Notes: a model not told the origin generated them from the letters alone. Shown: positions 1 through 8,767, counted from the first letter of the stretch. The stretch is 64,000 bases of DNA from Halomonas cerina (GCF_014192215.1 NZ_JACHXP010000010.1:1-64000); one strand, 5' to 3'. Made by a program: numbers and translations.

Positions 1-288
1 CGCGCCCACCATGGGCACCCCGAAGTGGGCTTCGTACATGGCCGGGACATTCGGCAACATGACGGCCACCGTATCGCCCCGGGTGATGCCGAAATCTTGC
101 AACATGGATGCCAGTCGACGACAGCGGGCATAGGTCTGCTGCCAGGTGTAACGCGTCTCGTGGTAGATCAGCGCCGTCCTGTCGGGATAAACAGCGGCCG
201 CCCGTTTGATGAAGCTCAAGGGAGACAGCGCAACATGATTCGCCGCGGTTTTCTCGAGAGCCTCATTGAAATGGCAAATATCATTCAT
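1..288 (-). CDS. AMP-dependent acyl-CoA ligase, N-terminal part (cut by window edge)
   Basis: The reading frame starts at ATG 288 and stays open to the left edge, giving the first 96 residues. They read like the N-terminus of the acyl-CoA/fatty-acid AMP ligases: a 'PLSFIKRAAAVYPDRTALIY' segment, then 'YTWQQTYARCRRLASMLQ' and 'GDTVAVMLPNVPAMYEAHFG', the usual start of the ANL fold. A ribosome site (AGGGG about 7 bases upstream) supports the start. These enzymes activate a carboxylic acid to its CoA thioester through an acyl-AMP. The gene lies downstream of a crotonase and an OsmC gene on the same strand, suggesting a small acyl-CoA catabolic unit. The AMP-binding core lies outside the window, so substrate class is unknown; medium-chain or methylmercaptopropionate-type ligases are possible. 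Confidence 0.85.
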   Translation of the reverse strand, partial: MNDICHFNEALEKTAANHVALSPLSFIKRAAAVYPDRTALIYHETRYTWQQTYARCRRLASMLQDFGITRGDTVAVMLPNVPAMYEAHFGVPMVGA

Positions 289-445
289 GGATCAACCCCT
301 GTTATTTTAGGGAAGGGTTCATAACCCGACCTTTCTACCGCCACGACGGCGGTACGAGCCATTCGCTGTTCAGCCGTCACCACGCTGATCGACGACCATG
401 CCGCCATAGGGGCCGCGGCCTGAGCGTTCCCACGGCACAGTGGCA

Positions 446-1246
446 CTACTTCCCCGGCTGCTCCCAGACGGGTTGACGCTTGCCGAGAAAGGCATCGATC
501 CCCTCGCCTGCATCGGGGCTCATCATGTTCTCCGCCATCACATCACCGGCGAAGTCGTAGGCATCGGCCAACGCCATCTGACGCTGGGGATGGAACATGG
601 CCTTGCCGAAGCGTACCGCCGCCGGACTCTTGCTCAGGATCTGTGCCACCTTGTCGTCAACGGCGGCGTCCAGGTCGTCGTCCTCGGTGACGGCACTCAG
701 CAGTCCCCACGCCACTGCCGTCTCCGCATCGATAAATTCGCCTGTCACCAGCATGTCGAACGCCCGCTTGGGGGAGACGCTGCGTGACAGCGCGACGGCC
801 GGGGTCGAGCAGAACAGCCCCACGTTGATGCCCGAGACCGCGAAGCTGGCCGATTGCCCGGCGATGGCCAGATCGCAGCTGGCCACCAGTTGGCACCCCG
901 CCGCCGTGGCCATGCCCTGGACCTTGGCGATGACCGGGACCGGCAGGGCGACGACACTCTGCATCACCCGGCTGCAGCGGCGAAACAACGCCTGGTAATA
1001 GGCCTGGTCGGGATTGGCACGCATCTCCCGCAGGTCGTGACCGGCGCAAAACCCCCGCCCATTGCCGCCGATCACCACACAGCGGACGGCAGGGTCGGCG
1101 GCGATCGCCTCCAGCTCCCGCTGCAAGGCGGTCAGCAGCGCGTCGGACAGGGTGTTGAATTTATCCGGGCGATTCAACGTGAGGTAGACGGCCCCGTCTT
1201 TATTTTCCCTGAGAAGAATATCTTCCGAAGATTGACTGTGATTCAT
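446..1246 (-). CDS. enoyl-CoA hydratase/isomerase family protein (ECHDC3-like)
   Basis: This 266-residue crotonase-fold protein has the family oxyanion-hole segments: 'GNGRGFCAGHDLREM' around residues 60-75 and 'GMATAAGCQLVASCDLAIA' around 110-128. The C-terminal half ('CSTPAVALSRSVSPKRAFDM', then 'EGIDAFLGKRQPVW') matches the ECHDC3-type subgroup. The two glutamates used by classical enoyl-CoA hydratases are not at the expected positions, so hydratase activity should not be assumed. The ATG at 1246 has a GGGAG ribosome site. The gene sits 157 bases before the acyl-CoA ligase and after OsmC on the same strand, so a joint role in acyl-CoA metabolism is likely but inferred. Confidence 0.88.
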   Translation of the reverse strand: MNHSQSSEDILLRENKDGAVYLTLNRPDKFNTLSDALLTALQRELEAIAADPAVRCVVIGGNGRGFCAGHDLREMRANPDQAYYQALFRRCSRVMQSVVALPVPVIAKVQGMATAAGCQLVASCDLAIAGQSASFAVSGINVGLFCSTPAVALSRSVSPKRAFDMLVTGEFIDAETAVAWGLLSAVTEDDDLDAAVDDKVAQILSKSPAAVRFGKAMFHPQRQMALADAYDFAGDVMAENMMSPDAGEGIDAFLGKRQPVWEQPGK

Positions 1247-1272
1247 AAGTGACTCCCGCCAGGAATGGCTGA

Positions 1273-1722
1273 TTAAACATCATTGATCGTCACCTCGGCG
1301 GTGATCGAGTTACGGATAAAACAATTCCTGTGGGCACCGGCGTGCATTCGGGATATCGCTTTCTGGTCGGGCATTTTATCACCCCCGAAGGTGATGCGCG
1401 GTGACAATTCGATACGCGTCACCTCCATCCCCTTTTTATCGTTGCGCTCCAGATAGCCAACCGGATCGTCCTCATAGGATTCGACCTGGTAACCCTGAAA
1501 ATCGGCGATGGCCAGAAAAAACAGCATATGACAGCTGGACACCGCGCTGATCAGCATTTGTTCCGGGTCGGCACAGCCTGGATCGCCCTTGAACTCGACC
1601 GACGCGGAAACATCAACCTGCTGTTCACCGTTCAACGTAACTCGATGATTACGCGAATAGGTGCTGGCATCGCTTTCGTGGGGGGCACGCTGCCAACGAA
1701 TGACGGACTGATGGACTGACAT
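1273..1722 (-). CDS. OsmC family peroxiredoxin-like protein
   Basis: A 149-residue OsmC/Ohr-family protein. The two redox cysteines of the family are visible: 'SAVSSCHMLFFLAI' near residue 60 and 'GAHRNCFIRNS' near residue 130. Family members reduce organic hydroperoxides through these cysteines. An upstream ATG (1770) would add 16 residues, but the ATG at 1722 has a perfect AGGAGG seven bases before it, so I chose it. The gene ends 26 bases before the crotonase on the same strand and is divergent from the permease at 2152. Confidence 0.9.
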   Translation of the reverse strand: MSVHQSVIRWQRAPHESDASTYSRNHRVTLNGEQQVDVSASVEFKGDPGCADPEQMLISAVSSCHMLFFLAIADFQGYQVESYEDDPVGYLERNDKKGMEVTRIELSPRITFGGDKMPDQKAISRMHAGAHRNCFIRNSITAEVTINDV

Positions 1723-1787
1723 AGAAAAACCTCCTGAGCATGCCCGCAGGCTAAGCGATCCGAGAGACACCCGTAAAACGACGATTG

Positions 1788-1804
1788 CTAACCAGGTGGG
1801 TTAG
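1788..1804. promoter_or_regulatory. inverted repeat, possible operator
   Basis: CTAACC and GGTTAG form a perfect six-base inverted repeat around a five-base spacer, in the 430-base divergent region between OsmC (minus) and the permease (plus). Its position suits a shared operator. No regulator gene is present beside it. The rest of 1723-2151 is AT-richer and holds no gene I can support apart from the possible N-terminal extension of the permease. Confidence 0.3.
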
Positions 1805-2151
1805 TCCAGCTAATGTGAAAGCTGGCCCCCAGGCCCGTCGCCCGCCAGCCGACACTGTGATGGAGGGAAAGAGCGAAGGGGAAGCGAGTTAGGCGGGAAG
1901 GGCTGAATGAAAAAAAATAAGCCAAATGCTTAGGAACGATCACTTTACCCCCTTGATTGACTCCGGGTAGCCTGCATTCAGTGTGACGTCATGTGGGATA
2001 CGGTTAGTAAAACAACATGAGTACTTAATATCAAACCGATCACCCGATGAAATCGCAAAACGATGACGCAATCCCGAACACTCCCGCTCAACCAGGAGCG
2101 TCTTTAAAAGCAAAACTCTTATATCCCTACAATAAATACGAGGAGGCCACG

Positions 2152-3555
2152 ATGTCTTTGATGAATCGGAAATACGGAGAGGAACATCCTTATTGGGCGG
2201 CCGGTCCTTTCAAGATCCGTCTACCCTTTATCCACTACCGCTGGGAAAGTGCGGAAACCATCCAGGCCCTGATCATGTTCGTCGTCGCCATGGCCATGAT
2301 CCCGCTGCTGGAGAAATACCTGGCCCTGCCCTACGAGGTGGCCCTGGCGTTCGTGGTGGTCTGCGGCATCGGCTTCATGCTGCCCAACCTGCTGGGAAGC
2401 CCCTTCGTCCCCGGCTGGATCACCCCCGCCATCCCGGTGGTCCTGTTGTTCATCGGCCAGTTCGAGCCCGGTCCCGAGGCCATCAGGGCCCTGGTGGGGC
2501 TGCAACTGGTGATGACGTTCATCTTCTTCTTCCTGGGTATCACCCGCCTAGGCACCAAGCTGGTCAACCTCTTCCCCAGTTCCATGAAGGCCGGCATCCT
2601 GATCGGCGCCGGCATCGCCGCCATCACCGGCGAGATCGCCGAGGGCGGCCGCCTGGCCAATACCCCCTGGGCGCTGAGCATCGGCTTTGCGGTCACCGCC
2701 TACATGCTGTTCTCCCTCTCCTTCCGCGATCTGATCGAGAAGCACCGCTGGGCCAAGATCATCTCCAGCTACGGCATGGTCCCCGGGACTCTAGTCGCCA
2801 TGGGAATCGGCTGGATGATCAGCGAATACCCCCTGCCGGCGGTGGAATTCGGCCTCTCCTCTCCGGCCTTCGCCGAGATGTGGAACTACCTGCCCTTCAC
2901 GGTAGGCTTCCCCGGCCTGGATATCCTATGGATGGCGATTCCCACCGCGATCATCGCCTACATCATCGCCTTCGGCGATATCATCGTTGGCCAGAGCCTG
3001 TTGGCCCGGGTCGATCACCTGCGTCCCGACGAGAAGATCGAAGTCAACGTCGACCGGGTGCATATCATCACTGGCATCCGCAACCTCCTTCACAGTCTGT
3101 TCGCCCCCTACCCTGGCCTGGCCGGTCCCCTTTTCACCGGCGCCATGGCCACCATCGCCGAGCGCTATCGCTACGGCCGGTCGGCCATGGACACCATCTA
3201 CAGCGGCGCGGGAGTGTTCTGGATCGTCGGTTTTCTCGCACTGTTCCTGCTGCCCCTGGTCACCCTGTTCAAGCCGGTACTGCCGATCGCCCTCTCCATC
3301 ACCCTGCTGATCACCGGCTACCTGTGCATCAGTGTCGGGGTGGAGCAGGTCAAGAACGCCACCGCCATGGGGGTCGCCGGCACCATGGGGGTCGTACTGG
3401 CGGTCTACGGTGCCACCTGGGGATTGGGTGTCGGTATCGTCCTCTATCTCATCATCGAAAAGCGCAGCAAGAAAGCGTTGGCGGAACATGTCGGAGAGGA
3501 GCCCGAAGAGCCTATCCATATCGAGGAAAAGGCCGCCGACTTCGGTAACACCTGA
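2152..3555 (+). CDS. multi-spanning permease (NCS2/SulP-like fold)
   Basis: An integral membrane protein with about 12 hydrophobic segments, of 467 residues from the ATG at 2152. An in-frame ATG at 2047 would extend it to 502, but 2047 has no ribosome site while 2152 is preceded by AGGAGG five bases away; the extra 35 codons are also AT-rich. The organisation (paired repeats, 'FGDIIVGQSLLARVDHLRPD' in the second half, 'GLAGPLFTGAMATIAERYRY') resembles uncharacterised members of the uracil/xanthine permease superfamily. The substrate is not evident. Location next to acyl-CoA genes suggests an organic acid or anion, which is inference. A strong terminator follows at 3736. Confidence 0.7.
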   Translation: MSLMNRKYGEEHPYWAAGPFKIRLPFIHYRWESAETIQALIMFVVAMAMIPLLEKYLALPYEVALAFVVVCGIGFMLPNLLGSPFVPGWITPAIPVVLLFIGQFEPGPEAIRALVGLQLVMTFIFFFLGITRLGTKLVNLFPSSMKAGILIGAGIAAITGEIAEGGRLANTPWALSIGFAVTAYMLFSLSFRDLIEKHRWAKIISSYGMVPGTLVAMGIGWMISEYPLPAVEFGLSSPAFAEMWNYLPFTVGFPGLDILWMAIPTAIIAYIIAFGDIIVGQSLLARVDHLRPDEKIEVNVDRVHIITGIRNLLHSLFAPYPGLAGPLFTGAMATIAERYRYGRSAMDTIYSGAGVFWIVGFLALFLLPLVTLFKPVLPIALSITLLITGYLCISVGVEQVKNATAMGVAGTMGVVLAVYGATWGLGVGIVLYLIIEKRSKKALAEHVGEEPEEPIHIEEKAADFGNT

Positions 3556-3735
3556 CCTCTCTATAGCTTGCCACCGGCGATTGGCCGAGCCGGTCAATCG
3601 CCACTTACCAACAACAGTATGCATGCCCCTGAGCGTCGGTGAAATCGATATCGACGGAAAAGGGTTGAGGCGTTACCTTGGTGAAGGTCGCTTCTTATTC
3701 GGGGATAGGGAATCAATAGGCGTAATCAGATAAAG

Positions 3736-3774
3736 AAAAGCCCCCGAACCAGTCGCCTGGCTCGAGGGCTTTTT
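3736..3774 (+). terminator. bidirectional intrinsic terminator
   Basis: A hairpin with arms AGCCCcCGAaCCAG and CTGGcTCGaGGGCT around a TCGC loop, with an A-tract on the left and a T-tract on the right. It lies between the convergent permease (ends 3555) and the YcaO gene (ends 3809) and can serve both. Nothing else is evident in 3556-3808. Confidence 0.85.
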
Positions 3775-3808
3775 CATGACAGGCCAATGGTGGATACGGC
3801 TCCGATGG

Positions 3809-6019
3809 TCAGAGGCCGGCCCTGGCGGCACGGTGCGCATGCAGCTTCCGGTAGCTCTCGATCAGGCGCTGGTGCTTCTCCAGCCCCTCCAGCGCCAGAC
3901 TGGTCGGCGTCAAGCCGTGGAAGCGAACGTCGCCGTTCACCGAGCCCACCACGGCGTTCATGGTCGCCTCGCCGAACATGCGCCGGAAGTTGTACAGGAA
4001 GTCCTCCAGTTCCAGGTCGTCATCGAGGAGGATCTCCAGTACCGCACTCACGGCGCGATAGAAGAGATTGCGCGCCACGGTGTTGTCGTTGTACTGCAGG
4101 AAGATGTCGACCCGCTCCAGCGCCTCCTCGTGCTGGCCCAGTGCCAGGTTGATCAGCAGCTTCAGCTCGAGGATGGTGAGCTGGCCCAACTCGGTGTTCT
4201 CGTCGAACTCGATGCCGATCAGGGTGATGATGTCCTGGTGGTCGTCGATCTGGCTCTCTTCCAGGCGCTCAAGCAGATCACTCAGCCGCGCGTCGCTGAG
4301 CTCGTGCAGGTGCAGGATGTCCTCACGGAACAGCAGCGCCTTGTTGGTATTATCCCAGATGAGGTCCTCCACCGGGTAGACCTCGGAGAAGCCGGGCACC
4401 AGGATGCGACACACCGGCGCGCCCAGGTCCTCATGGACGGCGATGTAGGACTCGAGGCCCAGTTCCTCGAGGATGCCGAACAGGGTCGACGCCTCCTCCG
4501 CGTTGGTCCCGGAAAAGTCCCAGTCGACGAAGTCGACGTCCGGCCGGGCGCTGAAGAAGCGCCAGGAAACCAGCCCCGAGGAGTCGATGAAGTGCTCGAC
4601 GAAGTTGTTGGGCTCGGTGACGGCCAGTGAATTAAAGGTCGGCGGCAGGAAGTCGTTGAGGCCCTCGAAGCTGCGGCCCTGGAGCAGTTCGGTGAGGCTG
4701 CGCTCCAGCGCCACCTCGAAGCTCGGGTGCGCCCCGAAGGAGGCGAAGACACCGCCGGTCTTGGGGTTCATCAGGGTGACGCACATCACCGGGAACTGCC
4801 CGCCCAGCGAGGCATCCTTGACCAGTACCGGGAAGCCCTGGGCCTCCAGCGCCTCGATGCCCTCGACGATGGCCGGGTAGCGCGCCAGCACCTCCTGGGG
4901 CACGTCCGGCAGCGCCAGCTCCTCCTCGATGATCTGCTTCTTCACCGCCCGCTCGAAGATCTCCGACAGGCACTGTACCTGCGCCTCGTGCAGGGTATTG
5001 CCGGCGCTCATGCCGTTGCTGAGGTAGAGGTTCTCGATCAGATTCGACGGGAAGTAGACCACCTCGCCGTCCGAGTGGCGCACGAAGGGTAGCGAGACGA
5101 TGCCGCGCGCCGTCTGGCCGGAGTTGGTGTCGATCAGGTTCGAGCCGCGAAGCTCCCCCTCCGGGTCATAGATCGCCCGGCAGTACTCGTCGAGGATGCC
5201 CGCCGGCAGCGCGTCATCGGGGCCGGGCTGGAACCACTCCTCGTTCGGATAGTGAACGAAGGCGCTGCCCGCGACCCGCTCGCCGAAGAACTGGTCGTTA
5301 TAGAAGAAGTTGCAGCTCAGCCGCTCGATGAACTCGCCCAGCGCCGAGCACAGCGCGCTCTCCTTGGTGGCGCCCTTGCCGTTTGTGAAGCACATCGGCG
5401 AGGCGGCGTCGCGGATGTGCAGCGACCACACGTGAGGCACGATGTTGCGCCAAGAGGCGATCTCGATCTTCATGCCCAGATCGGCGAGGATCGCGGTCAT
5501 GTTGGCGATGGTCTGCTCCAGCGGCAGGTCCTTGCCCTCGATCCAGGTGCCTTTCTCGTCATTCGCGTCGTCCTGCGGCGAGCCCAGCACTTTACCTTGC
5601 AACAGCGCCTGGGCGTCCTCGTCGATGTTCTCCACGGTCTCGATCTGAAACTCGGGCCCGGTCTGCACGACCTTCTTCACCGTGCAGCGGTCGATGGCGC
5701 GCAGTATGCCCTGGCGATCCTTGTCGGAAAGATCCGCCGGCAGTTCCACCTGGATCTTGAAGATCTGGTTGTAGCGGTTCTCCGGGTCGACGATGTTGTT
5801 CTGCGACAGCCGGATGTTCTCGGTGGGGATGTCCCGCGCGTTGCAGTACACCTTGACGAAGTACGCCGCGCACATGGCCGAGGAGGCCAGGAAGTAGTCG
5901 AAGGGGCCGGGGGCCGAGCCGTCGCCCTTGTAGCGGATCGGCTGGTCGGAGATGACGGTGAAGTCATCGAACTTGGCCTCCAGCCGGAGGTTGTCGAGAT
6001 AGTTGACCTTGATTTCCAT
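3809..6019 (-). CDS. ycaO: OsmC-YcaO fusion protein
   Basis: A 736-residue protein with an OsmC-like domain at about 1-140 (cysteines in 'SSAMCAAYFVKVYC' and 'AIDRCTVKKV') fused to a YcaO domain at about 160-560. The YcaO ATP/Mg-binding glutamates are visible in 'KESALCSALGEFIERLS' and 'VQCLSEIFERAVKKQ'. The acidic, helical C-terminal 170 residues look like the TPR-like tail of E. coli YcaO. YcaO enzymes use ATP to activate backbone amides; the E. coli protein is linked to ribosomal protein S12 beta-methylthiolation. I chose ATG 6019 over the TTG at 6025; neither has a strong ribosome site. No precursor-peptide or dehydrogenase gene is adjacent, so a RiPP role is not indicated. Confidence 0.92.
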   Translation of the reverse strand: MEIKVNYLDNLRLEAKFDDFTVISDQPIRYKGDGSAPGPFDYFLASSAMCAAYFVKVYCNARDIPTENIRLSQNNIVDPENRYNQIFKIQVELPADLSDKDRQGILRAIDRCTVKKVVQTGPEFQIETVENIDEDAQALLQGKVLGSPQDDANDEKGTWIEGKDLPLEQTIANMTAILADLGMKIEIASWRNIVPHVWSLHIRDAASPMCFTNGKGATKESALCSALGEFIERLSCNFFYNDQFFGERVAGSAFVHYPNEEWFQPGPDDALPAGILDEYCRAIYDPEGELRGSNLIDTNSGQTARGIVSLPFVRHSDGEVVYFPSNLIENLYLSNGMSAGNTLHEAQVQCLSEIFERAVKKQIIEEELALPDVPQEVLARYPAIVEGIEALEAQGFPVLVKDASLGGQFPVMCVTLMNPKTGGVFASFGAHPSFEVALERSLTELLQGRSFEGLNDFLPPTFNSLAVTEPNNFVEHFIDSSGLVSWRFFSARPDVDFVDWDFSGTNAEEASTLFGILEELGLESYIAVHEDLGAPVCRILVPGFSEVYPVEDLIWDNTNKALLFREDILHLHELSDARLSDLLERLEESQIDDHQDIITLIGIEFDENTELGQLTILELKLLINLALGQHEEALERVDIFLQYNDNTVARNLFYRAVSAVLEILLDDDLELEDFLYNFRRMFGEATMNAVVGSVNGDVRFHGLTPTSLALEGLEKHQRLIESYRKLHAHRAARAGL

Positions 6020-6266
6020 TGACAAAGCACCGGATTTGTGGTTTCAGGCGGGCGTAGCGCGTAACCCGCCATTATCCAGCTTTTCCGGCCCTTCGTCTTG
6101 GGCGAGTGGTCAAAAAATCGCCAACCCGGGCGATCCGGGGGAATGCCCCGCTCCGGCCCGAAGCCCTGACGTTGGCTGAAGGGCCTCATGATGCTACTGG
6201 CGCATGCCAGTGAGAGAGTCCCTGCCGTCTGCGTGAGAGGCGCCGACGGCGTCATGCCGACGATGA

Positions 6267-6881
6267 TCAAAATCTGTAGCTGAACTCTATCATGTGAAAG
6301 TCTGCCCCGGTCGTGTCTGATCCATTAACGCCGGCATCGGAATAGTGAAGAAACCGATAGCCAAGCCCCAGCTTTTTATATAAAGGAATACTGATACCGG
6401 AGGTCAGGGCAAACTGGAAAGGTCCGCCATAATCCTGCGTCCCAAAGCGATACCGACTGAACAGTGCTCCACCTGCCCCCACATCCAGGATAAAACGCCC
6501 GTCTTCACTCCCCAGCGTCAACTCCGGGATGAGAGAAACGGCGAAAGCATTTCTCCCCGCTCCCCGCAAAATCCCGGCACTCGCCATCAAACGGGTGTCC
6601 ATCCCCCAGCCTGACGTGGAGTAGCGCTTCCATGATAGCTCGAAGTTAGCCGACAGGTCGTACTCCTCAAAATCTTCCGGCGCCTCTTCTCCCAGCAAGG
6701 TCTGCTCTGAAATTCGTGCGCGTAGGCTGAGACTCTGTAGTCTCAGATCGTCAGAGTAGCTCAGGCTGGGAGCGAGAAGGCAACAGATGACGATCGGCAA
6801 CAGCCAGAAATAAAATACACGGTGAGAAAGAGCGATTACCGGCAGCATATATTCTAGTGCAAGAAAGGTCGTTTCAACCAT
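6267..6881 (-). CDS. PagL-like lipid A 3-O-deacylase / acyloxyacyl hydrolase
   Basis: From ATG 6881 the protein has 204 residues. A hydrophobic segment ('RVFYFWLLPIVICCLLAPSL') acts as a signal peptide. The rest is an amphipathic beta-barrel ending in an aromatic residue ('FSYRF'). The motif 'GYRFLHYSDAGVNGSD' carries the His and Ser of the PagL active site (family motif HxSNAG). PagL removes an acyl chain from lipid A in the outer membrane. Another possible start is ATG 6848. The frame is open further upstream to 7088, but that part is a duplicated piece of the neighbouring CYTH gene (see the 124-bp repeat). AT-richer than the core genes and lying in the accessory block. Confidence 0.72.
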   Translation of the reverse strand: MVETTFLALEYMLPVIALSHRVFYFWLLPIVICCLLAPSLSYSDDLRLQSLSLRARISEQTLLGEEAPEDFEEYDLSANFELSWKRYSTSGWGMDTRLMASAGILRGAGRNAFAVSLIPELTLGSEDGRFILDVGAGGALFSRYRFGTQDYGGPFQFALTSGISIPLYKKLGLGYRFLHYSDAGVNGSDTTGADFHMIEFSYRF

Positions 6882-6900
6882 TCTTTTGTTAACGCCTGAG

Positions 6901-7148
6901 TTAGAGTTCAATTCCTCCAACATGTCCGAATACGACCCGGACAATAGCTGATGCGGCTCGACACCCAAGTTCTTCAGAAGACTATTGGCGATTCTTGTCC
7001 CGTAGCCGGCAGTTTCTTCCGCAGTTAGAGTGCAATTCCTCCAGCATGTCCGAATACGACCCGGACAATAGCTGATGCGGCTCGACACCTAAGTTCTTCA
7101 TAAGACTATTGGCGATTCTTGTTCCGTAGCCGGCAGTTTCCTCCGCCG
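6901..7148. repeat. 124-bp direct tandem duplication
   Basis: The segment 6901-7024 is repeated at 7025-7148 with only a few substitutions; both begin TTAGAGTKCAATTCCTCC. The unit encodes the last ~41 residues of the CYTH domain. Because 124 is not a multiple of three, the proximal copy lets the CYTH gene run into a frameshifted tail, while the distal copy is fused in frame ahead of the PagL-like gene. Confidence 0.93.
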
Positions 7149-7545
7149 ATAGCACTACCTCAAGTTCCAGAAAGTTTCCAAGCCCCGCAACCTCATCCAC
7201 ATGGACTCTTGTCTGCCCGATGAAGTATAAGCTTCTACGCTTTCTAACCGTAACGTAAAAACCGCCAACTGTTATAAGAGACAAACGCAACGGCCAATAC
7301 AGTATGCCTAATGGAACTCTCCAGTACGACGAGGTTTTGGGGCCAGCACGATCCGCGCGCCTGTAGAAGATAATCTCCCCATTGCTTCCATTTACACTAC
7401 GAAGCTTGAGCCTGCCAACGCGGAGACGGACGTAACTGTCCACTTGGTCAAGGACATATGGCCCCTTCGCATCCAGTTGTTTGAGCCGATAGACAACCGA
7501 ATTGTGGTTTTCAATCTTCGCCTTGAGTTCAACGTTCTTTGACAT
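6982..7545 (-). CDS. CYTH-domain protein (class IV adenylyl cyclase / triphosphatase-like)
   Basis: A 187-residue protein. It begins 'MSKNVELKAKIENH', matching the ExKxK-type start of CYTH domains. It continues with 'GRLKLRSVNG', 'IIFYRRADRAGPKTSSYWRV' and 'VDEVAGLGNFLELEVVL', and ends the domain with 'LLSGSYSDMLEEL', all characteristic of the class IV cyclase-like CYTH group. CYTH enzymes bind triphosphates in a beta tunnel. A central hydrophobic stretch ('RVPLGILYWPLRLSLITVGG') looks inserted. The last 17 residues come from a frameshift into the tandem duplication. It starts seven bases after the AdoHcyase-like gene, so the two are cotranscribed. AT-rich; acquired. Confidence 0.8.
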   Translation of the reverse strand: MSKNVELKAKIENHNSVVYRLKQLDAKGPYVLDQVDSYVRLRVGRLKLRSVNGSNGEIIFYRRADRAGPKTSSYWRVPLGILYWPLRLSLITVGGFYVTVRKRRSLYFIGQTRVHVDEVAGLGNFLELEVVLSAEETAGYGTRIANSLMKNLGVEPHQLLSGSYSDMLEELHSNCGRNCRLRDKNRQ

Positions 7546-7552
7546 TTTAATC

Positions 7553-8731
7553 CTATGAATTAACGAAACGCAGCCAATCCCGCGAAACTTCGTTCAAGAA
7601 GCTATATGGGGACTCATGCACAAATCCAGGCACATATTTGTCGCGCCGCTTTAATAGCAACATGCTGCAAAGCAATATTTCGGAGAAAACAAGATCAAGA
7701 ATCTCGTTAGGAATACTTGGAAGAATGAAGTTGACGGCCGCACCATTCTTAGCCACCACAACGCTTCTTGAGTGTGGCAATTTATATTCCTCGAGAGCGT
7801 CACCTAATGGCACCACGCCAAGCGCTTGGTCACGCACCTCTGAAACATCGAACTCGGTATCTTTAGACCCAACGCTAGCTAAGATGACATTGTTTCGACA
7901 CTCCTCGATCTCTTCGTATGTCATCGCACCATTTGGGTCGCCAGTTGCCGAAAATATTATGTCTGCGTGCTTAATTAGCTCTCGTTTCTTATGGACGCTG
8001 TAGCCATCGATAAAGGCGCCTAAGTTCTTAAAATCATGCTTATCATATACATATACGCTTAGATCAGCGGACCGTAGCGCGCGCGCTACATTCTTTCCGA
8101 TCATTCCGTATCCGATAACTAGCGCGTTGCGTCCTGAAAGTGAAATTCCACTCTTGCGGAGAGTGTAGTCCATTGCGAGAACTGCATCTCTGCCCACAAA
8201 TCTCGCTTCAATCTCTTTCAGCACACTTCTTGCGACTGAGAATATCGGAATCTTTATTGATGCAGCGGCATCAAGATACCGGTTGTGCCCGAAGGTCGTA
8301 TCTTCGACGACGCCAACGAACAACTCGAGGTCAAGGGCTTCTCGGGAAAGCCTAGAGAGTGGCGCGGCAAAGTAGCCGCCAACATCAACAATCAGTATGC
8401 GTTTACCGTTAGCTTTCGCATTTTTGAGCGCTTCTTGCAGAAGCCGGTCGAGAAAATCCGTCTCTTCAAGTTCCTTGTAGGATTTGAAGTATGTTGGAAA
8501 GCCCTTGTCCTCCATCCGCCTTCGCACACCGGGGTCGATGGAGTAAGGCTTGGCAAGTACCGCGCCGAACTCTGCTCCAGCGTCATTCAGGTGATAGAGC
8601 ATTTCCTCCGTCGTTGGCAACAGATGCTCCAAGACGAGCACTATAGTCTTCGAAAGTTGCTTACGATTGCGTTCCTGCCTAGCATACTTTCGAAATACTC
8701 GCAGCTGCGATTCGTGGAAGTGATAGGTCAT
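7553..8731 (-). CDS. adenosylhomocysteinase-fold NAD-binding protein
   Basis: A 392-residue protein related to S-adenosylhomocysteine hydrolase. The NAD-binding Rossmann motif is 'NALVIGYGMIGKNVARALRS' near residues 215-235, and 'GRDAVLAMDYTL' upstream resembles the AHCY NAD-domain entry. It is shorter than true AHCY (about 430-470) and the substrate-binding N-terminal half is diverged, so the canonical reaction is doubtful. It may act on another nucleoside or serve as a sensor. It lies just after an attC-like site (8768-8821) and forms a two-gene unit with the CYTH gene. About 50% GC, unlike its flanks. Confidence 0.72.
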   Translation of the reverse strand: MTYHFHESQLRVFRKYARQERNRKQLSKTIVLVLEHLLPTTEEMLYHLNDAGAEFGAVLAKPYSIDPGVRRRMEDKGFPTYFKSYKELEETDFLDRLLQEALKNAKANGKRILIVDVGGYFAAPLSRLSREALDLELFVGVVEDTTFGHNRYLDAAASIKIPIFSVARSVLKEIEARFVGRDAVLAMDYTLRKSGISLSGRNALVIGYGMIGKNVARALRSADLSVYVYDKHDFKNLGAFIDGYSVHKKRELIKHADIIFSATGDPNGAMTYEEIEECRNNVILASVGSKDTEFDVSEVRDQALGVVPLGDALEEYKLPHSRSVVVAKNGAAVNFILPSIPNEILDLVFSEILLCSMLLLKRRDKYVPGFVHESPYSFLNEVSRDWLRFVNS

Positions 8732-8767
8732 GGGCCTCTCTATTAGCCTCGTTGCATTCTAACGCAG

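Noticed and set aside
3776..4630. Plus-strand frame of 284 codons opposite ycaO
   Set aside because: Gln/Val/Leu-rich antisense shadow with no family motif; ycaO on the other strand is unambiguous.
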